64,000 nucleotides of DNA from Puia dinghuensis. Its GTDB lineage: Bacteria > Bacteroidota > Bacteroidia > Chitinophagales > Chitinophagaceae. Positions 40,001 through 48,859 of the stretch are shown here, one piece after another. A model generated the notes under the pieces. The model worked only from the letters and a program-made list of their open reading frames with translations, was not told the origin of the DNA and made no database searches. A program made the position numbers and the translations under genes. Each line of letters opens with the position of its first letter. Within the stretch, counting starts at the first letter, position 1. The stretch covers positions 1 through 64,000 of the forward strand of contig JAMFSL010000073.1 in NCBI GenBank assembly GCA_026225275.1, written 5' to 3'.

Positions 40001-40485
40001 TGCATCGTATAACCGACATGGGAGATGATCAGCGTAGCATTGTCACCTACCGGGATGCGGAAATTGCCATCCTTGTCCGATGCCGTGGCAGCATTGCTAT
40101 TTCTGACCCGTACCGTCACATCCGGCAAAGGCTTCCCGGATTCGTCGGTGATCCTGCCTGTAATCGTTTCCAGTGGAGATGCAGTTTTCGCCTTTCGCGT
40201 GACTACAATCGTCTGGCCAACGATCTGATAAGCCAGCGGCTGGTCTTTGAAGCAGAGGTCCAACGCCTGGACGAGGGGTACTTCCTTTACGGAGATCGTG
40301 ATGGCAGTGGCGTCATTCAGCAGATTATTTTCGTACCAGAAAATAAATCCGCTTTGTTTTTTAATTTCGGTGAATGCTTTTTCGAGCGGAGCATCCTTCA
40401 GGGAAAGAGAGATCTTCTGGCCGTCACCGGCAAAAGAAGCCTGGCAGCAGACAATGACTGCTGTTACGAAAGCAATAATTTTCAT
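37057..40485 (-). CDS. SusC/RagA family TonB-linked outer membrane protein
   Basis: STN domain, GRITDESGKPLPDVTVRV, VVVGYGTQAKRDITTSI, IHVRGTGTITAGSDPLYVIDGVPL, DASAAAIYGSRGSNGVVIITTKRG; C-terminal YLVGLNVKF. Confidence 0.97.
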   Translation of the reverse strand: MKIIAFVTAVIVCCQASFAGDGQKISLSLKDAPLEKAFTEIKKQSGFIFWYENNLLNDATAITISVKEVPLVQALDLCFKDQPLAYQIVGQTIVVTRKAKTASPLETITGRITDESGKPLPDVTVRVRNSNAATASDKDGNFRIPVGDNATLIISHVGYTMQEVKVAGRQVINIVMAIASNNLGQAVVVGYGTQAKRDITTSIASLHADDVNNFPSTGVDKAMKGKLAGVQVLEPDGAPGAGISIHVRGTGTITAGSDPLYVIDGVPLSDNDVTGPGFKVNPLNAINVNDIESIDVLKDASAAAIYGSRGSNGVVIITTKRGKKDQLSVNLNSYYGQQQVSKMIPMLNATQYAQLIYDAHNNTYFDDLEALGRSGNATDNNATRLANLGAAPTNTSLPYEMPPEIFPYLNHEPGLTNTNWQKAIFQTAPIQSHTLSTSGGSDHIQYYISGNYLDQDGIVVNSGFKRYSTRVNLDAHYDRFRVGASISYDYAIYDYLQTEGAFNNANQNIIEGALVASPFFPVHNADGTYNFSQYAWQWSQSNGVNPVALAMLKKDQTFEQKLLGNLFAEYELMKGLRYRVSFGADISNFNRSMFAPSTLPSPLTLTTPSVPTASYIGNNITNWVMEHTLNYTKRWGDHSIQALAGFTLQKERDNASNIGATGFPNDLVQTLNAATTITSWSSAINEWSLLSGIARVQYSYKDRYLLSAAIRADGSSRFGPDTKYGYFPSASAGWVVSDEDFLKDSRVISNLKVRGSYGQTGNFQIGDYAYLATLTQANYVTGPASGTLQAGLYENNPANPELGWEKTAAVDIGTDVSLWQGLLGATVDVYNNNTSHLLLNVPVPNASGFASNLVNIGRVNNKGIEITLTNTSQLGKFRFTNSINYSANRNKVISLGGVNSIITEAQSVIYFITQVGKPIGNYYTLVKTGVFRDQTDVDTTKAKAAGVQPGDFKFKDVNGDGVIDGNDKAITGNYQPKFMYGYSGQLQYGILDFGAALQGLYGNTIANIAQRHYNSSESYGNNTTDALGRWMSPQDPGNGRDARANRSETGLNATISTYHLSSGSYMRVRDLTLGITAPQKTLHWAHLSSVRLYVTAENPFTVTKYNGYNPEVSIDPNPIQQGIDYGSYPVSKTYLVGLNVKF

Positions 40486-40487
40486 AA

Positions 40488-40556
40488 TCTAAATAGCTAG
40501 GTTGAGAATAAATCTAATGTCTGACCTTCGGTCTAATCGCCTTCGGCGATTTTTTG
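40488..40556 (+). ncRNA. Putative cis-antisense sRNA in the susC leader (locus 2)
   Basis: On the + strand: AATCGCC-TTC-GGCGATT-TTTT terminator-like hairpin at 40535-40555 and TAATTTTC (near TAnnTTTG) at 40476-40483, abutting the susC start codon. Promoter -33 match is weak. Confidence 0.3.
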
Positions 40557-40560
40557 TGTG

Positions 40561-41721
40561 TTATGGCATGATCGTGATCTTTCTGCCTTTAACAGTGAAG
40601 TGTATCTGGTTTAACTCGAGTATCTTCAATAGTTCGGAGATGTCCGCCTTTCGCGAAATGCCCCCAGTGAAATTCCTTTTTGGCAGTTGTCCCTGGTATT
40701 CTACATCCACATCATACCAGCGGGACACCTTGCGCATGATGGCGGTTATGTCTTCGCCGGCAAACAAGGTCTGGCCGTTCTTCCAGGCCAACGCCTCTTC
40801 CGTATCGGCATCATCCAATAACCGGAACATTCCATCCTTCAATTGTCCCTGCTGACCGGGGTGCAGCAACTTTGTTTCTGTCCCATGCACCAATCTTATG
40901 GCGCCTTCCAGCAGCGTCGTTTTCACCACTCCCTCGTCTTCATAGGCCATGATATTGAACGAGGTGCCCAATACCTGCACCTCCATTTGTCTGCCGCCCT
41001 TAGCATTGTTCACGGCCACTTTGAACGGTTTTGACTTATCGGGCGCTACTTCCAGATAGGCCTCGCCGCTGATCTCCACCAATCGTTCTTCACCGGTGAA
41101 AGCCGCAGGAAAGCGGATCGAAGACGCGGCATTCAGCCATACCCGTGTTCCATCGGGTAGTGTCACGGCGTACTGGCCGCCCCTGGGTGTAGTTACTGTA
41201 TTATATAAAGGTTCTGCGGCTGATGTTCTTTGCTGCTCGTAAGTGATCGCGCCATCAAACCGCTTAACAACCCCTGTGGTCCCCTGCATCGCCAGCAATC
41301 CATTTTTCGCGCTATCCAATATGACCTGCCGTCCGTTGGCTAGCGTCAGCACCGCTTTATTTCCACCCGGAAGGATCAGCGTATCGGCAGCGGGGCGTTC
41401 ATTTATGGCCATCGATGGCTGTGGCGTCCGGCTGATATAGAGCGTTGTCAGCCCGCCAAGCAACAACAGGACCGCAGCTGCGGCGGCCCAATACCGGCGT
41501 ATCGGTATGACCTTCTTCCGGGTTCTTTCCTTTTCAATCCCTGCATAGAGTCGTTCGCGCACGGCTTCGGGCGTCTCGTCTTCCAGCTCAGGCATCGTGC
41601 TGTCATCGAACCCGGCGTACCAGGTTTCCAACTCCACCTTTTCCTCCGGCGTCAGCCTTCCTTCTTTCCATTTCCTGGCCAGATCCGCCATCCTTTCTCT
41701 ATCCTGTTGTCGATCGGTCAT
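40561..41721 (-). CDS. FecR family anti-sigma factor
   Basis: TTPRGGQYAVTLPDGTRVWLNAASSIRFPAAFTGEERLVEISGEAYLEV, VLGTSFNIMAYEDEG, WYDVDVEYQGQLPKRNFTGGISR. Confidence 0.95.
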   Translation of the reverse strand: MTDRQQDRERMADLARKWKEGRLTPEEKVELETWYAGFDDSTMPELEDETPEAVRERLYAGIEKERTRKKVIPIRRYWAAAAAVLLLLGGLTTLYISRTPQPSMAINERPAADTLILPGGNKAVLTLANGRQVILDSAKNGLLAMQGTTGVVKRFDGAITYEQQRTSAAEPLYNTVTTPRGGQYAVTLPDGTRVWLNAASSIRFPAAFTGEERLVEISGEAYLEVAPDKSKPFKVAVNNAKGGRQMEVQVLGTSFNIMAYEDEGVVKTTLLEGAIRLVHGTETKLLHPGQQGQLKDGMFRLLDDADTEEALAWKNGQTLFAGEDITAIMRKVSRWYDVDVEYQGQLPKRNFTGGISRKADISELLKILELNQIHFTVKGRKITIMP

Positions 41722-41752
41722 TCCTGTCGGTTTATTACCTACGAGTCAATGG

Positions 41753-41791
41753 AACCAGACTTAACCCTTAGTCTGGTTGTATATTTTTTTT
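41753..41791 (+). promoter_or_regulatory. Attenuator/terminator-like hairpin in the divergent fecR-sigma region
   Basis: AACCAGACT-TAACCCTT-AGTCTGGTT (perfect 9-bp stem, 8-nt loop), then GTATATTTTTTTT on the + strand, ~93 nt before the sigma ATG. Confidence 0.5.
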
Positions 41792-41883
41792 GATAATGAT
41801 TCCTTAATCTGGATGCACTTTTCTTTCCTGAAACATAGAAGTACTTTCGCCTTCAATAACTGCATTTCTTCTTCAATTTTATT

Positions 41884-42468
41884 ATGTCTCCTCACAGCCA
41901 ACTGAATGATTTCGAGCTGGTCGCTCTCCTCAAAGCCGGTGAAGAAGCCGCCTTCCGGGAGATCTATGATCGATATTGGCAACGACTGTACATCATTGCC
42001 CGCAACCGTCTGGGCGAGGTAACCGATGCCGAGGAGATAGTACAGGAAATCTTCCTGGACTTCTGGAACCGACGATCCGGATTTGAACTGGAAAAAGGGC
42101 TCGAAAACTATTTCGTCACTGCCGTAAAATTCAGGGTCTTCAACCGGCTGAGCCAATTAGCCCGCCATGGACGGCATGCGCGGGATTATGCCGCCTCTCA
42201 ATCGGAGGCCGATAATAATGTCATTTCCCTGCTGGACTATAAGGAATTGAAACAGCAGGTCACCTTTGTGATCGGTTCCTTACCGGATAAATGCAGGCAC
42301 GTGTTCCTGCTTCGTCATGAACAAGGTTATTCGCCCCGACAGATTGCCGAAGAACTCAACATCTCCGAAAAGACCGTTGAAGCGCATCTAACCAAAGCCC
42401 GCAAAACGCTTCGCGGGGCTTTGGATGTTATTGGCGTCACTACTCTTATCGCATACTTTTATTTGTAG
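41884..42468 (+). CDS. ECF RNA polymerase sigma-70 factor
   Basis: AFREIYDRYWQRLYIIARNRLGEVTDAEEIVQEIFLDFWNRR and LPDKCRHVFLLRHEQGYSPRQIAEELNISEKTVEAHLTKARKTLR. Confidence 0.95.
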   Translation: MSPHSQLNDFELVALLKAGEEAAFREIYDRYWQRLYIIARNRLGEVTDAEEIVQEIFLDFWNRRSGFELEKGLENYFVTAVKFRVFNRLSQLARHGRHARDYAASQSEADNNVISLLDYKELKQQVTFVIGSLPDKCRHVFLLRHEQGYSPRQIAEELNISEKTVEAHLTKARKTLRGALDVIGVTTLIAYFYL

Positions 42469-45257
42469 AGTTGATTGAACAGAAGTTTGAATGTTCCGTG
42501 CGTCTGGGCGCGGAAGGTGATCTCCGGTCCGATGACGTATAATTTGCCTTCACCGACGTTGGCTACGAATGCGGCGACGCCGTCGCGGAGATACGCCTGG
42601 CCCCAGGCCCAGCCGCTGCGGAGAGGTTTGTCGTCGGCGAACCAGGCGATCGGGCGGATTGTGCCATTGGCGTAGGCGGCGGGCTCGATATTAAATACCG
42701 GGCTTGCATCGAAGTAGACGTCAGCCACGCTGCTCATTCCCCAGGCGGGTTGACTGGCGGAGTCCAGTGAGACCCGCAATACGCTGCCGGGGATATAGAA
42801 CTTTTCTCCGGGCAGTTTGCGTTCTTTGCCGCCGACCAGTTCGACGAGGGCGTCGTGTACGGGCAGCTTCAGCTGATAGGCCAGATTGGCGCTCGAGCCG
42901 ATCGTCACGATATGACCGCCGGCCTTGAGAAATTTTTCCAGTTCGGGGATCGAGTGTTCCGGTGTGATGCGTCCCAGGTGCGTGCGATATTCCGCGGGGA
43001 GGCTGTCAGCATCAGGCTGCCGCCTGTTACCGTAGGGAGATTCGTTGCCCGGGGAAACCGCCGGAATAGCTCCGCCTACGAAGACGATCACGTCATATTT
43101 CGAGCGGAGGTTGCCGGAATCGATATCACGGCCATAGATGACCGTTACAGGGAAATGATATTGTTCGGAGATCCACCTGATCCAGCCCGAGGGCATAGAT
43201 CCGCCGTAGGTATCCCAGAGGGCGATACGGGCGGCGGTAATTTTAACTGTGTTTGCGGGACGATGACCGGAGACATAGAAATCGCCGTTTGAGGTGCTGC
43301 GATAAACAGGTTTGCCGGCCTTCAGGAGATCGTTGACAGCTATGTAGGAAGCGTTGCTGCGGGCATCCAGCCGGCCATCTTTTGGAGTGACAGGGGCTGC
43401 CGTTTGAAGCTCGCCGTAAGGAATGCGGTCGAAAGGGCCGTCAAAGGCATCTGTGATGCGGTCGAATTTGACGCCCATCGTATAAGCCAGTGTCCAGCCG
43501 GCTGCGTCATAAGGCGGAATGGGGGGACCGCCGGGGTAGGCGAAGTCATTAGGATGGTCCTGGGGTTCGAACATATCCAGCACGTGAGGTCGGAAGGCCT
43601 GGTCTGTCTTGACGATATAAGAGCCGGCGGGGTATTGTTTGCCGGCGACCGTGAAAGGCGCCGATGCCTTCGAGACGGCGATACCGTTGCCGATCAGGGC
43701 GTTGATGAAACGTACGGCGGTGGTGAAGTCAGGTTGGTCCGAGGAGACGATATATCCGCGGGCATCGCGGTAAGCCGGATTTTTCAGCACGCTGTCATAG
43801 AACCGGGTGGGGATCACCGTCTGACCTTCCCGCTCGCCGCCGCCGGGGGATTCGATCTCAGCTGCGGAGTCGGCGGCATTACGATTGCCGCCTGTGCGCG
43901 GGGTACGGGGGCCGGCGCCACCGCGGCTGGTATCCGTCCGGTTGCGACCAGCGCCACGACCTGTAGGGGCAGAGGTAGTGGAGGCTGCATAGAGATCGTT
44001 GATCTGCGCGATACGTCGCGGGGAGAGTGTCCAGTAGTCTTTGCTGCCTCTGTCGATAGAGTTTCGGCCCATCTTATAAATATTATATAGCAATTCGTCC
44101 CGGTAGCGGGAGGCATAGTCCAGCACGGCGTAGTTGAGCGATATAGAGTAGTCGATCGATTCCCGGAAGTACCATTTCTGCGGGGTAACGGGAAAGGGTG
44201 TAGCGTCGTTGGGGATGAGCCGTTGCGGTACGAGTGGTACGTCGGCCGGTGTCGGGCCGCCGATGATCTCCGTCAGCAAGCCTACCATATTGTGAAAATA
44301 AGTGGTGGTGCGAAGGCCGCCGTTGTACCAGGTGGAATAAACCGAGCCGGCGCGTTTGGTATAGCCGGGTTTGCCTTCCAGGTTGAGGCGATCGATCATG
44401 GCCGCGCCGACGGCGTCGAGACTGGTCATGACCAGGGGGTCAAAGACATAGTTAAAGGGATCGCGATAGGGTGGTCCTGCAAGGATAGAGCCGGCGGGGC
44501 CGGCCTGGTGGTGGTTATACATGATCTGCGGTATCCACTCGACGAAGAGCTGGCGGCCAATATTCTGTGTCTCTTTCAGGTTGAGCATGTAGAAATCGCG
44601 GTTATTATCATGGCCTGCATATTTTTCCCAGAGGCGTGGCACCTGTTCCAGCGAGCGTTTTTCCGGAATGGGATTGCGCATATACCAGTCCGATACCAGT
44701 TCCTGACCGTCGGGGTTGGCATGCGTTAGCAGGATGATGACGTTGTCGAGGATGCGCATCGTCTCAGGATCTGTCCGGCTGGTGAGTTGATAAGCAGTCT
44801 CGATGAGCTGATGGGCGCCTACGACTTCCGTCGCGTGCAGACCGCCGTCGATCCAGACGACTGCCTTGCCTTCAGCTGCCAGGGCGTGTGCCTGCTCATC
44901 GGTGATGCCATCGGCGTGCGCCAATTGCTGGGAGATGCTTTTATAGCGATCGAGCATTTTTAAGTTAGCCGGGGAGGAGACGATCAGCATGATCTGGTCG
45001 CGTCCTTCTTCCGTTTTGCCGATGACGGTTAGGCGGATGCGGTCGCTGGCGGCGGCGAGTTTTTTAAAATACGCCTCCGTCGTTGTGTAGTTCGCGAGCA
45101 TATAGTTGTCGCCTATCGAGAAGCCGAAGTGAGATTTCGGGGTGGGGATGGCGGGGTTGAAAGAGGCCTGTGTGCCGGGGGAGGTAGGCTGTGCTTGCAG
45201 GACCAGGGTCAGCAGGAGGGCGCCAAGGATGAAGGCAAGGTGTCTGTTTTTTCTCAT
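42459..45257 (-). CDS. M14 family zinc carboxypeptidase-like protein
   Basis: VWIDGGLHATEVVGAHQLIE (HxxE-type zinc ligands), NPDGQELVSDWYMRNP, DNNRDFYMLNLKET; signal peptide LLTLVLQAQP. Confidence 0.88.
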   Translation of the reverse strand: MRKNRHLAFILGALLLTLVLQAQPTSPGTQASFNPAIPTPKSHFGFSIGDNYMLANYTTTEAYFKKLAAASDRIRLTVIGKTEEGRDQIMLIVSSPANLKMLDRYKSISQQLAHADGITDEQAHALAAEGKAVVWIDGGLHATEVVGAHQLIETAYQLTSRTDPETMRILDNVIILLTHANPDGQELVSDWYMRNPIPEKRSLEQVPRLWEKYAGHDNNRDFYMLNLKETQNIGRQLFVEWIPQIMYNHHQAGPAGSILAGPPYRDPFNYVFDPLVMTSLDAVGAAMIDRLNLEGKPGYTKRAGSVYSTWYNGGLRTTTYFHNMVGLLTEIIGGPTPADVPLVPQRLIPNDATPFPVTPQKWYFRESIDYSISLNYAVLDYASRYRDELLYNIYKMGRNSIDRGSKDYWTLSPRRIAQINDLYAASTTSAPTGRGAGRNRTDTSRGGAGPRTPRTGGNRNAADSAAEIESPGGGEREGQTVIPTRFYDSVLKNPAYRDARGYIVSSDQPDFTTAVRFINALIGNGIAVSKASAPFTVAGKQYPAGSYIVKTDQAFRPHVLDMFEPQDHPNDFAYPGGPPIPPYDAAGWTLAYTMGVKFDRITDAFDGPFDRIPYGELQTAAPVTPKDGRLDARSNASYIAVNDLLKAGKPVYRSTSNGDFYVSGHRPANTVKITAARIALWDTYGGSMPSGWIRWISEQYHFPVTVIYGRDIDSGNLRSKYDVIVFVGGAIPAVSPGNESPYGNRRQPDADSLPAEYRTHLGRITPEHSIPELEKFLKAGGHIVTIGSSANLAYQLKLPVHDALVELVGGKERKLPGEKFYIPGSVLRVSLDSASQPAWGMSSVADVYFDASPVFNIEPAAYANGTIRPIAWFADDKPLRSGWAWGQAYLRDGVAAFVANVGEGKLYVIGPEITFRAQTHGTFKLLFNQLYK

Positions 45258-45437
45258 GTGTAGTTGTTTTAGTTGGTGAAGCGGCCCGGGAGTGCAGCCG
45301 GTACCTGAAAATATCGATAATTCGGTTTCCCGGTAAAAAAATACACGAGCGGGGCATTGTCGGGATATATTTAGTATTTTCCCGCCTCAGGGTAGGAAAC
45401 TGCACCTTCGGTGTCAATAAGACAGGAGTATGCCATC

Positions 45438-47426
45438 ATGAAGTATTTAATCATTGCCCTATTGATCTTACTGGCCGGGTATGCGAATGCGCAGACCTGC
45501 ACCGGGGGGTTGGGTGATCCTATTGCTGATATAACGTTTGGGGCAGGTACTGGCTTTGGCGGTCCGCTGGCGGCTGGTATTACGAATATGTCTTATGTTG
45601 CGAATCAGTGTCCCAGTGATGGCTATTACACCATCGCCAGCAGCACTGCGAATTGTTTTGGCAATACCTGGCTGAACGTCACCCACGATCACACCGGCGA
45701 CCCGAATGGCTATTTCATGCTGATCAATGCCAGTTATTCCCCCAGTCAGTTTTACACGCAGACCATTACCGGCCTTTGTCCGGGCACCTCCTACCAGTTT
45801 GCTGCCTGGATCCTCAACATGGATAATGAACAGGGGCTGATCCTTCCCAATATTACTTTTACCATTTCGAGTACTGACGGCACAGTGTTGCAGACTTATT
45901 CGACAGGTGATATTCAGGCGTCGGGCAGCGTCAACTGGGTGCAATACGCCACTTATTTCAATACGCCAGCCAGCGTCACCTCTGTGGTCCTGCAGATGAC
46001 CAATAATGCCAGCGGGGGTGACGGCAATGATATTGCGTTGGACGATATCACGTTCAGGGCGGCGGGCCCCACCACTCTCGAGACCATAACAGGTTATACC
46101 ACCGATAGTATTATCTTCTGCCAGAACAATCTCAGCGTATTGACCTTCAATGCTACTGTTGAGAACTGTTATCCCACCGTTGCTTATCAATGGCAGGAGA
46201 GCACCGACGGTGGGACGACGTGGGCGGATATTCCCGGCGCAACGGGGCTCAACTATTTGCGATCGCCGACAGGCACAGGGGTCTATGATTACCGGTTGCT
46301 CGTAGCGCAGGCCGGTAATATCGGAATTTCCACCTGTGAGGTGGCGTCATCGCCGATCAGCATCAATGTGGTGCCTATTCCATCGCCGGCGGTCACTATT
46401 ACTGTCAATCCCGACAGCAGCTGTGTGGGGAAGACCGTTACTTTTACGGCGATACCCGACAGCGGAGGCGCCAGTCCGGTCTATCAATGGATGGTCAATG
46501 GAGTGGGTTCCGGGACGGGGGGTGTGACGTACAGCACTTCCAGTCTGGCCAGCAGTGATGTCGTCAATTGTATAATGACCAGCGATGCGACTTGTGTGTT
46601 GAACCCTGTTGTTGTCAGCAATGATCTGTCTGTTTACGTGACGACAGTGCCAGTTACGGGGGTGTCCATTGCCTCATCGGCGTTGAGCATCTGCCAGGAC
46701 AGCGTCGTTGTTTTTACGGCGACGCCTTCTAACGGCGGGGGGGAACCGACCTATCAATGGACCGTCAACGGGCAGGGTACGGGGTCGGATGCGGCGGTCT
46801 TTGCGGACAGCCTGCTGAATAACGGTGATGTCGTCAACTGCACGATGACCGGCAGTCTGTTGTGTTCGTTGCCTGTTACGCCGCCTCAGCCTATAACGAT
46901 GACCATATATCCACTGCCTGCGATATTGTTGCCGGCGGATACTGTGATTGCGGGTGGGCAAAGCCTGCAGCTGGATCCCATCATCACAGGTACTATCGCC
47001 AGTTATCAATGGAGTCCGGATACGTGGTTAGACAATACGACCGTGGCTAATCCGGTTGCGACGCCTGTAGGGACGACGACTTATTCGCTGATGGTGGTAT
47101 CGTCCGATGGCTGCAAGGCGTCCGCCAGTGAGACCGTAGGGGTATTCTATTCCCTGCAGATGCCCAGTGGTTTTACGCCTAACGGGGATGGTCGCAATGA
47201 TTTGTTTCGGGTGCCACCGTCGATTCCTGTCATTATCCGGCAGCTGGCTGTCTATAATCGGCAGGGGTTGATGGTGTTTTCGACCAGTAATGTTGGCGTG
47301 GGTTGGGATGGTACTTTTAATGGGCATCCGCAGCCGGCAGGTGTATATGTATGGGAGCTGGTGTATGATAATCCGCTGAGCCGGCGGATTGAGTCGGCAA
47401 AGGGGACGGTGATGCTGGTGCGATGA
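45438..47426 (+). CDS. Gliding-motility C-terminal (CHU_C / T9SS type B) domain protein with Ig/PKD-like repeats
   Basis: Signal peptide at ATG 45438; two similar FTA(I/T)P(D/S)xGG..P.YQW.VNG repeats; C-terminus MPSGFTPNGDGRNDLFRVPPSIPVIIRQLAVYNRQGLMVFSTSNVGVGWDGTFNGHPQPAGVYVWELVY. Confidence 0.9.
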   Translation: MKYLIIALLILLAGYANAQTCTGGLGDPIADITFGAGTGFGGPLAAGITNMSYVANQCPSDGYYTIASSTANCFGNTWLNVTHDHTGDPNGYFMLINASYSPSQFYTQTITGLCPGTSYQFAAWILNMDNEQGLILPNITFTISSTDGTVLQTYSTGDIQASGSVNWVQYATYFNTPASVTSVVLQMTNNASGGDGNDIALDDITFRAAGPTTLETITGYTTDSIIFCQNNLSVLTFNATVENCYPTVAYQWQESTDGGTTWADIPGATGLNYLRSPTGTGVYDYRLLVAQAGNIGISTCEVASSPISINVVPIPSPAVTITVNPDSSCVGKTVTFTAIPDSGGASPVYQWMVNGVGSGTGGVTYSTSSLASSDVVNCIMTSDATCVLNPVVVSNDLSVYVTTVPVTGVSIASSALSICQDSVVVFTATPSNGGGEPTYQWTVNGQGTGSDAAVFADSLLNNGDVVNCTMTGSLLCSLPVTPPQPITMTIYPLPAILLPADTVIAGGQSLQLDPIITGTIASYQWSPDTWLDNTTVANPVATPVGTTTYSLMVVSSDGCKASASETVGVFYSLQMPSGFTPNGDGRNDLFRVPPSIPVIIRQLAVYNRQGLMVFSTSNVGVGWDGTFNGHPQPAGVYVWELVYDNPLSRRIESAKGTVMLVR

Positions 47427-47564
47427 GTAGCGGCCGATCGTTTATTATAAAATTTTATTATATAATAGGTATCCGTTCGGATCAATTTAAGAAAAGAATG
47501 CAGGGAATAGCGCGGGATTCAGGCGAGGGGCATTAGTTTTGTGGCAAATTCAAAAAATCAATAG

Positions 47565-48500
47565 ATGAAAGCAATTATTCTTAAGGAATTCGGCGGGGTA
47601 GATCAATTGGAATTGACGGAACTGCCGACGCCGGTGATCGGCGAAGGAGAAGTATTGGTACAGGTAAAGGCGATCAGCATCAACCCGGTGGATGTGAAGA
47701 CGAGGGCGGGTAAAGGGGCTGCGGGGGCGTTGAAAGACCAGAAGCCGATGATCCTGGGGTGGGATATTGCGGGCATCGTGACCGAATCAAAGTCAGAGGA
47801 ATTTGAGGCAGGGGATGAGGTCTTCGGGATGGTTCATTTTCCTGGTCATGGTAAGGCTTATGCGGAGTATGTGGCTGCGCCGGCGGATCAGCTGGCGTTG
47901 AAGCCTGCAAATATAAGTTTTGAGGCGGCAGCCGCGTCTACACTGGCAGCATTGGCGGCCTGGCAGGCTTTTTCCGATCACGGCAGGCTGCGGGCGGGTC
48001 AGCGGGTGTTGATCCATGCGGCGGCAGGCGGCGTGGGGCATTTTGCGGTACAGATCGCGCGGCATACCGGAGCCTATGTGATCGGCACGGCTTCGGCGGA
48101 GAATAAAGATTTCGTGCTGGGGTTAGGGGCCAATGAGTGTATAGATTATAAGGCGCAGCGTTTTGAAGACGTGGTCAAGGATATCGATTTTGTGCTGGAC
48201 ACCCATGGCGGGGAATATGTGGACCGGTCACTGCAGGTGATCAAAAAAGGGGGAACGATCGTGAGCATCCCTTCGTCAGTAAATGCGGGTGTGAAGGAAA
48301 AGGCGAAGGCGAAAGGCATCAACGGCCTGACGATGATGGTGCAATCGAGCGGGGAGGACATGCAGCACCTTGCGGGCTGGCTGGGAGACGGGACTTTGCG
48401 GGCGGAGGTTTCCAAGGTGTTTTCGTTTGAGCAAATGGCGGAAGCTCACCAGGCGGTAGAGACGGGAAAGACGAGGGGGAAAGTGGTGGTTATATTTTGA
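47565..48500 (+). CDS. NADP-dependent oxidoreductase (MDR / quinone oxidoreductase family)
   Basis: MKAIILKEFGGVDQLELTELPTPVIGEGEVLVQVKAISINPVDVKTR, VLIHAAAGGVGHFAVQIARHTGAYVIGTAS. Confidence 0.95.
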   Translation: MKAIILKEFGGVDQLELTELPTPVIGEGEVLVQVKAISINPVDVKTRAGKGAAGALKDQKPMILGWDIAGIVTESKSEEFEAGDEVFGMVHFPGHGKAYAEYVAAPADQLALKPANISFEAAAASTLAALAAWQAFSDHGRLRAGQRVLIHAAAGGVGHFAVQIARHTGAYVIGTASAENKDFVLGLGANECIDYKAQRFEDVVKDIDFVLDTHGGEYVDRSLQVIKKGGTIVSIPSSVNAGVKEKAKAKGINGLTMMVQSSGEDMQHLAGWLGDGTLRAEVSKVFSFEQMAEAHQAVETGKTRGKVVVIF

Positions 48501-48578
48501 CCGGCGGGGATTGGTTTTTACGAAATAAATGATTATATTTAGATTGCTATTGTCTTTCTATCTATTAAAATTGCTGCC

Positions 48579-48851
48579 ATGTCTAAACAAGAACACCCCC
48601 TGTTTACTTACTCATTTTATACATTCCTTTTTAACAGCTATAAGAACCCGCCCGAGAGACGTCATGCCGAAGATTATCGGCTGAAGCATGAAGCAGCGGC
48701 CGATGTCGATGAGGGTTGGTATATTGGAGACGATACCTTGTATATTGAAGACGATACGCGGCAGAAGAGTCTTTTAAAATGGCGTATCCTGATGGTCTTA
48801 TTCCTGTCGATGGCAGCAGCTGCGGCTTACTTTTCCATTATGATTAAATAA
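48579..48851 (+). CDS. Small hypothetical protein with C-terminal TM segment
   Basis: 90 aa; acidic GDDTLYIEDDT stretch followed by ILMVLFLSMAAAAAYFSIMIK; ATG well placed downstream of an AT-rich region. Confidence 0.6.
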   Translation: MSKQEHPLFTYSFYTFLFNSYKNPPERRHAEDYRLKHEAAADVDEGWYIGDDTLYIEDDTRQKSLLKWRILMVLFLSMAAAAAYFSIMIK

Positions 48852-48859
48852 GGCGGGAT

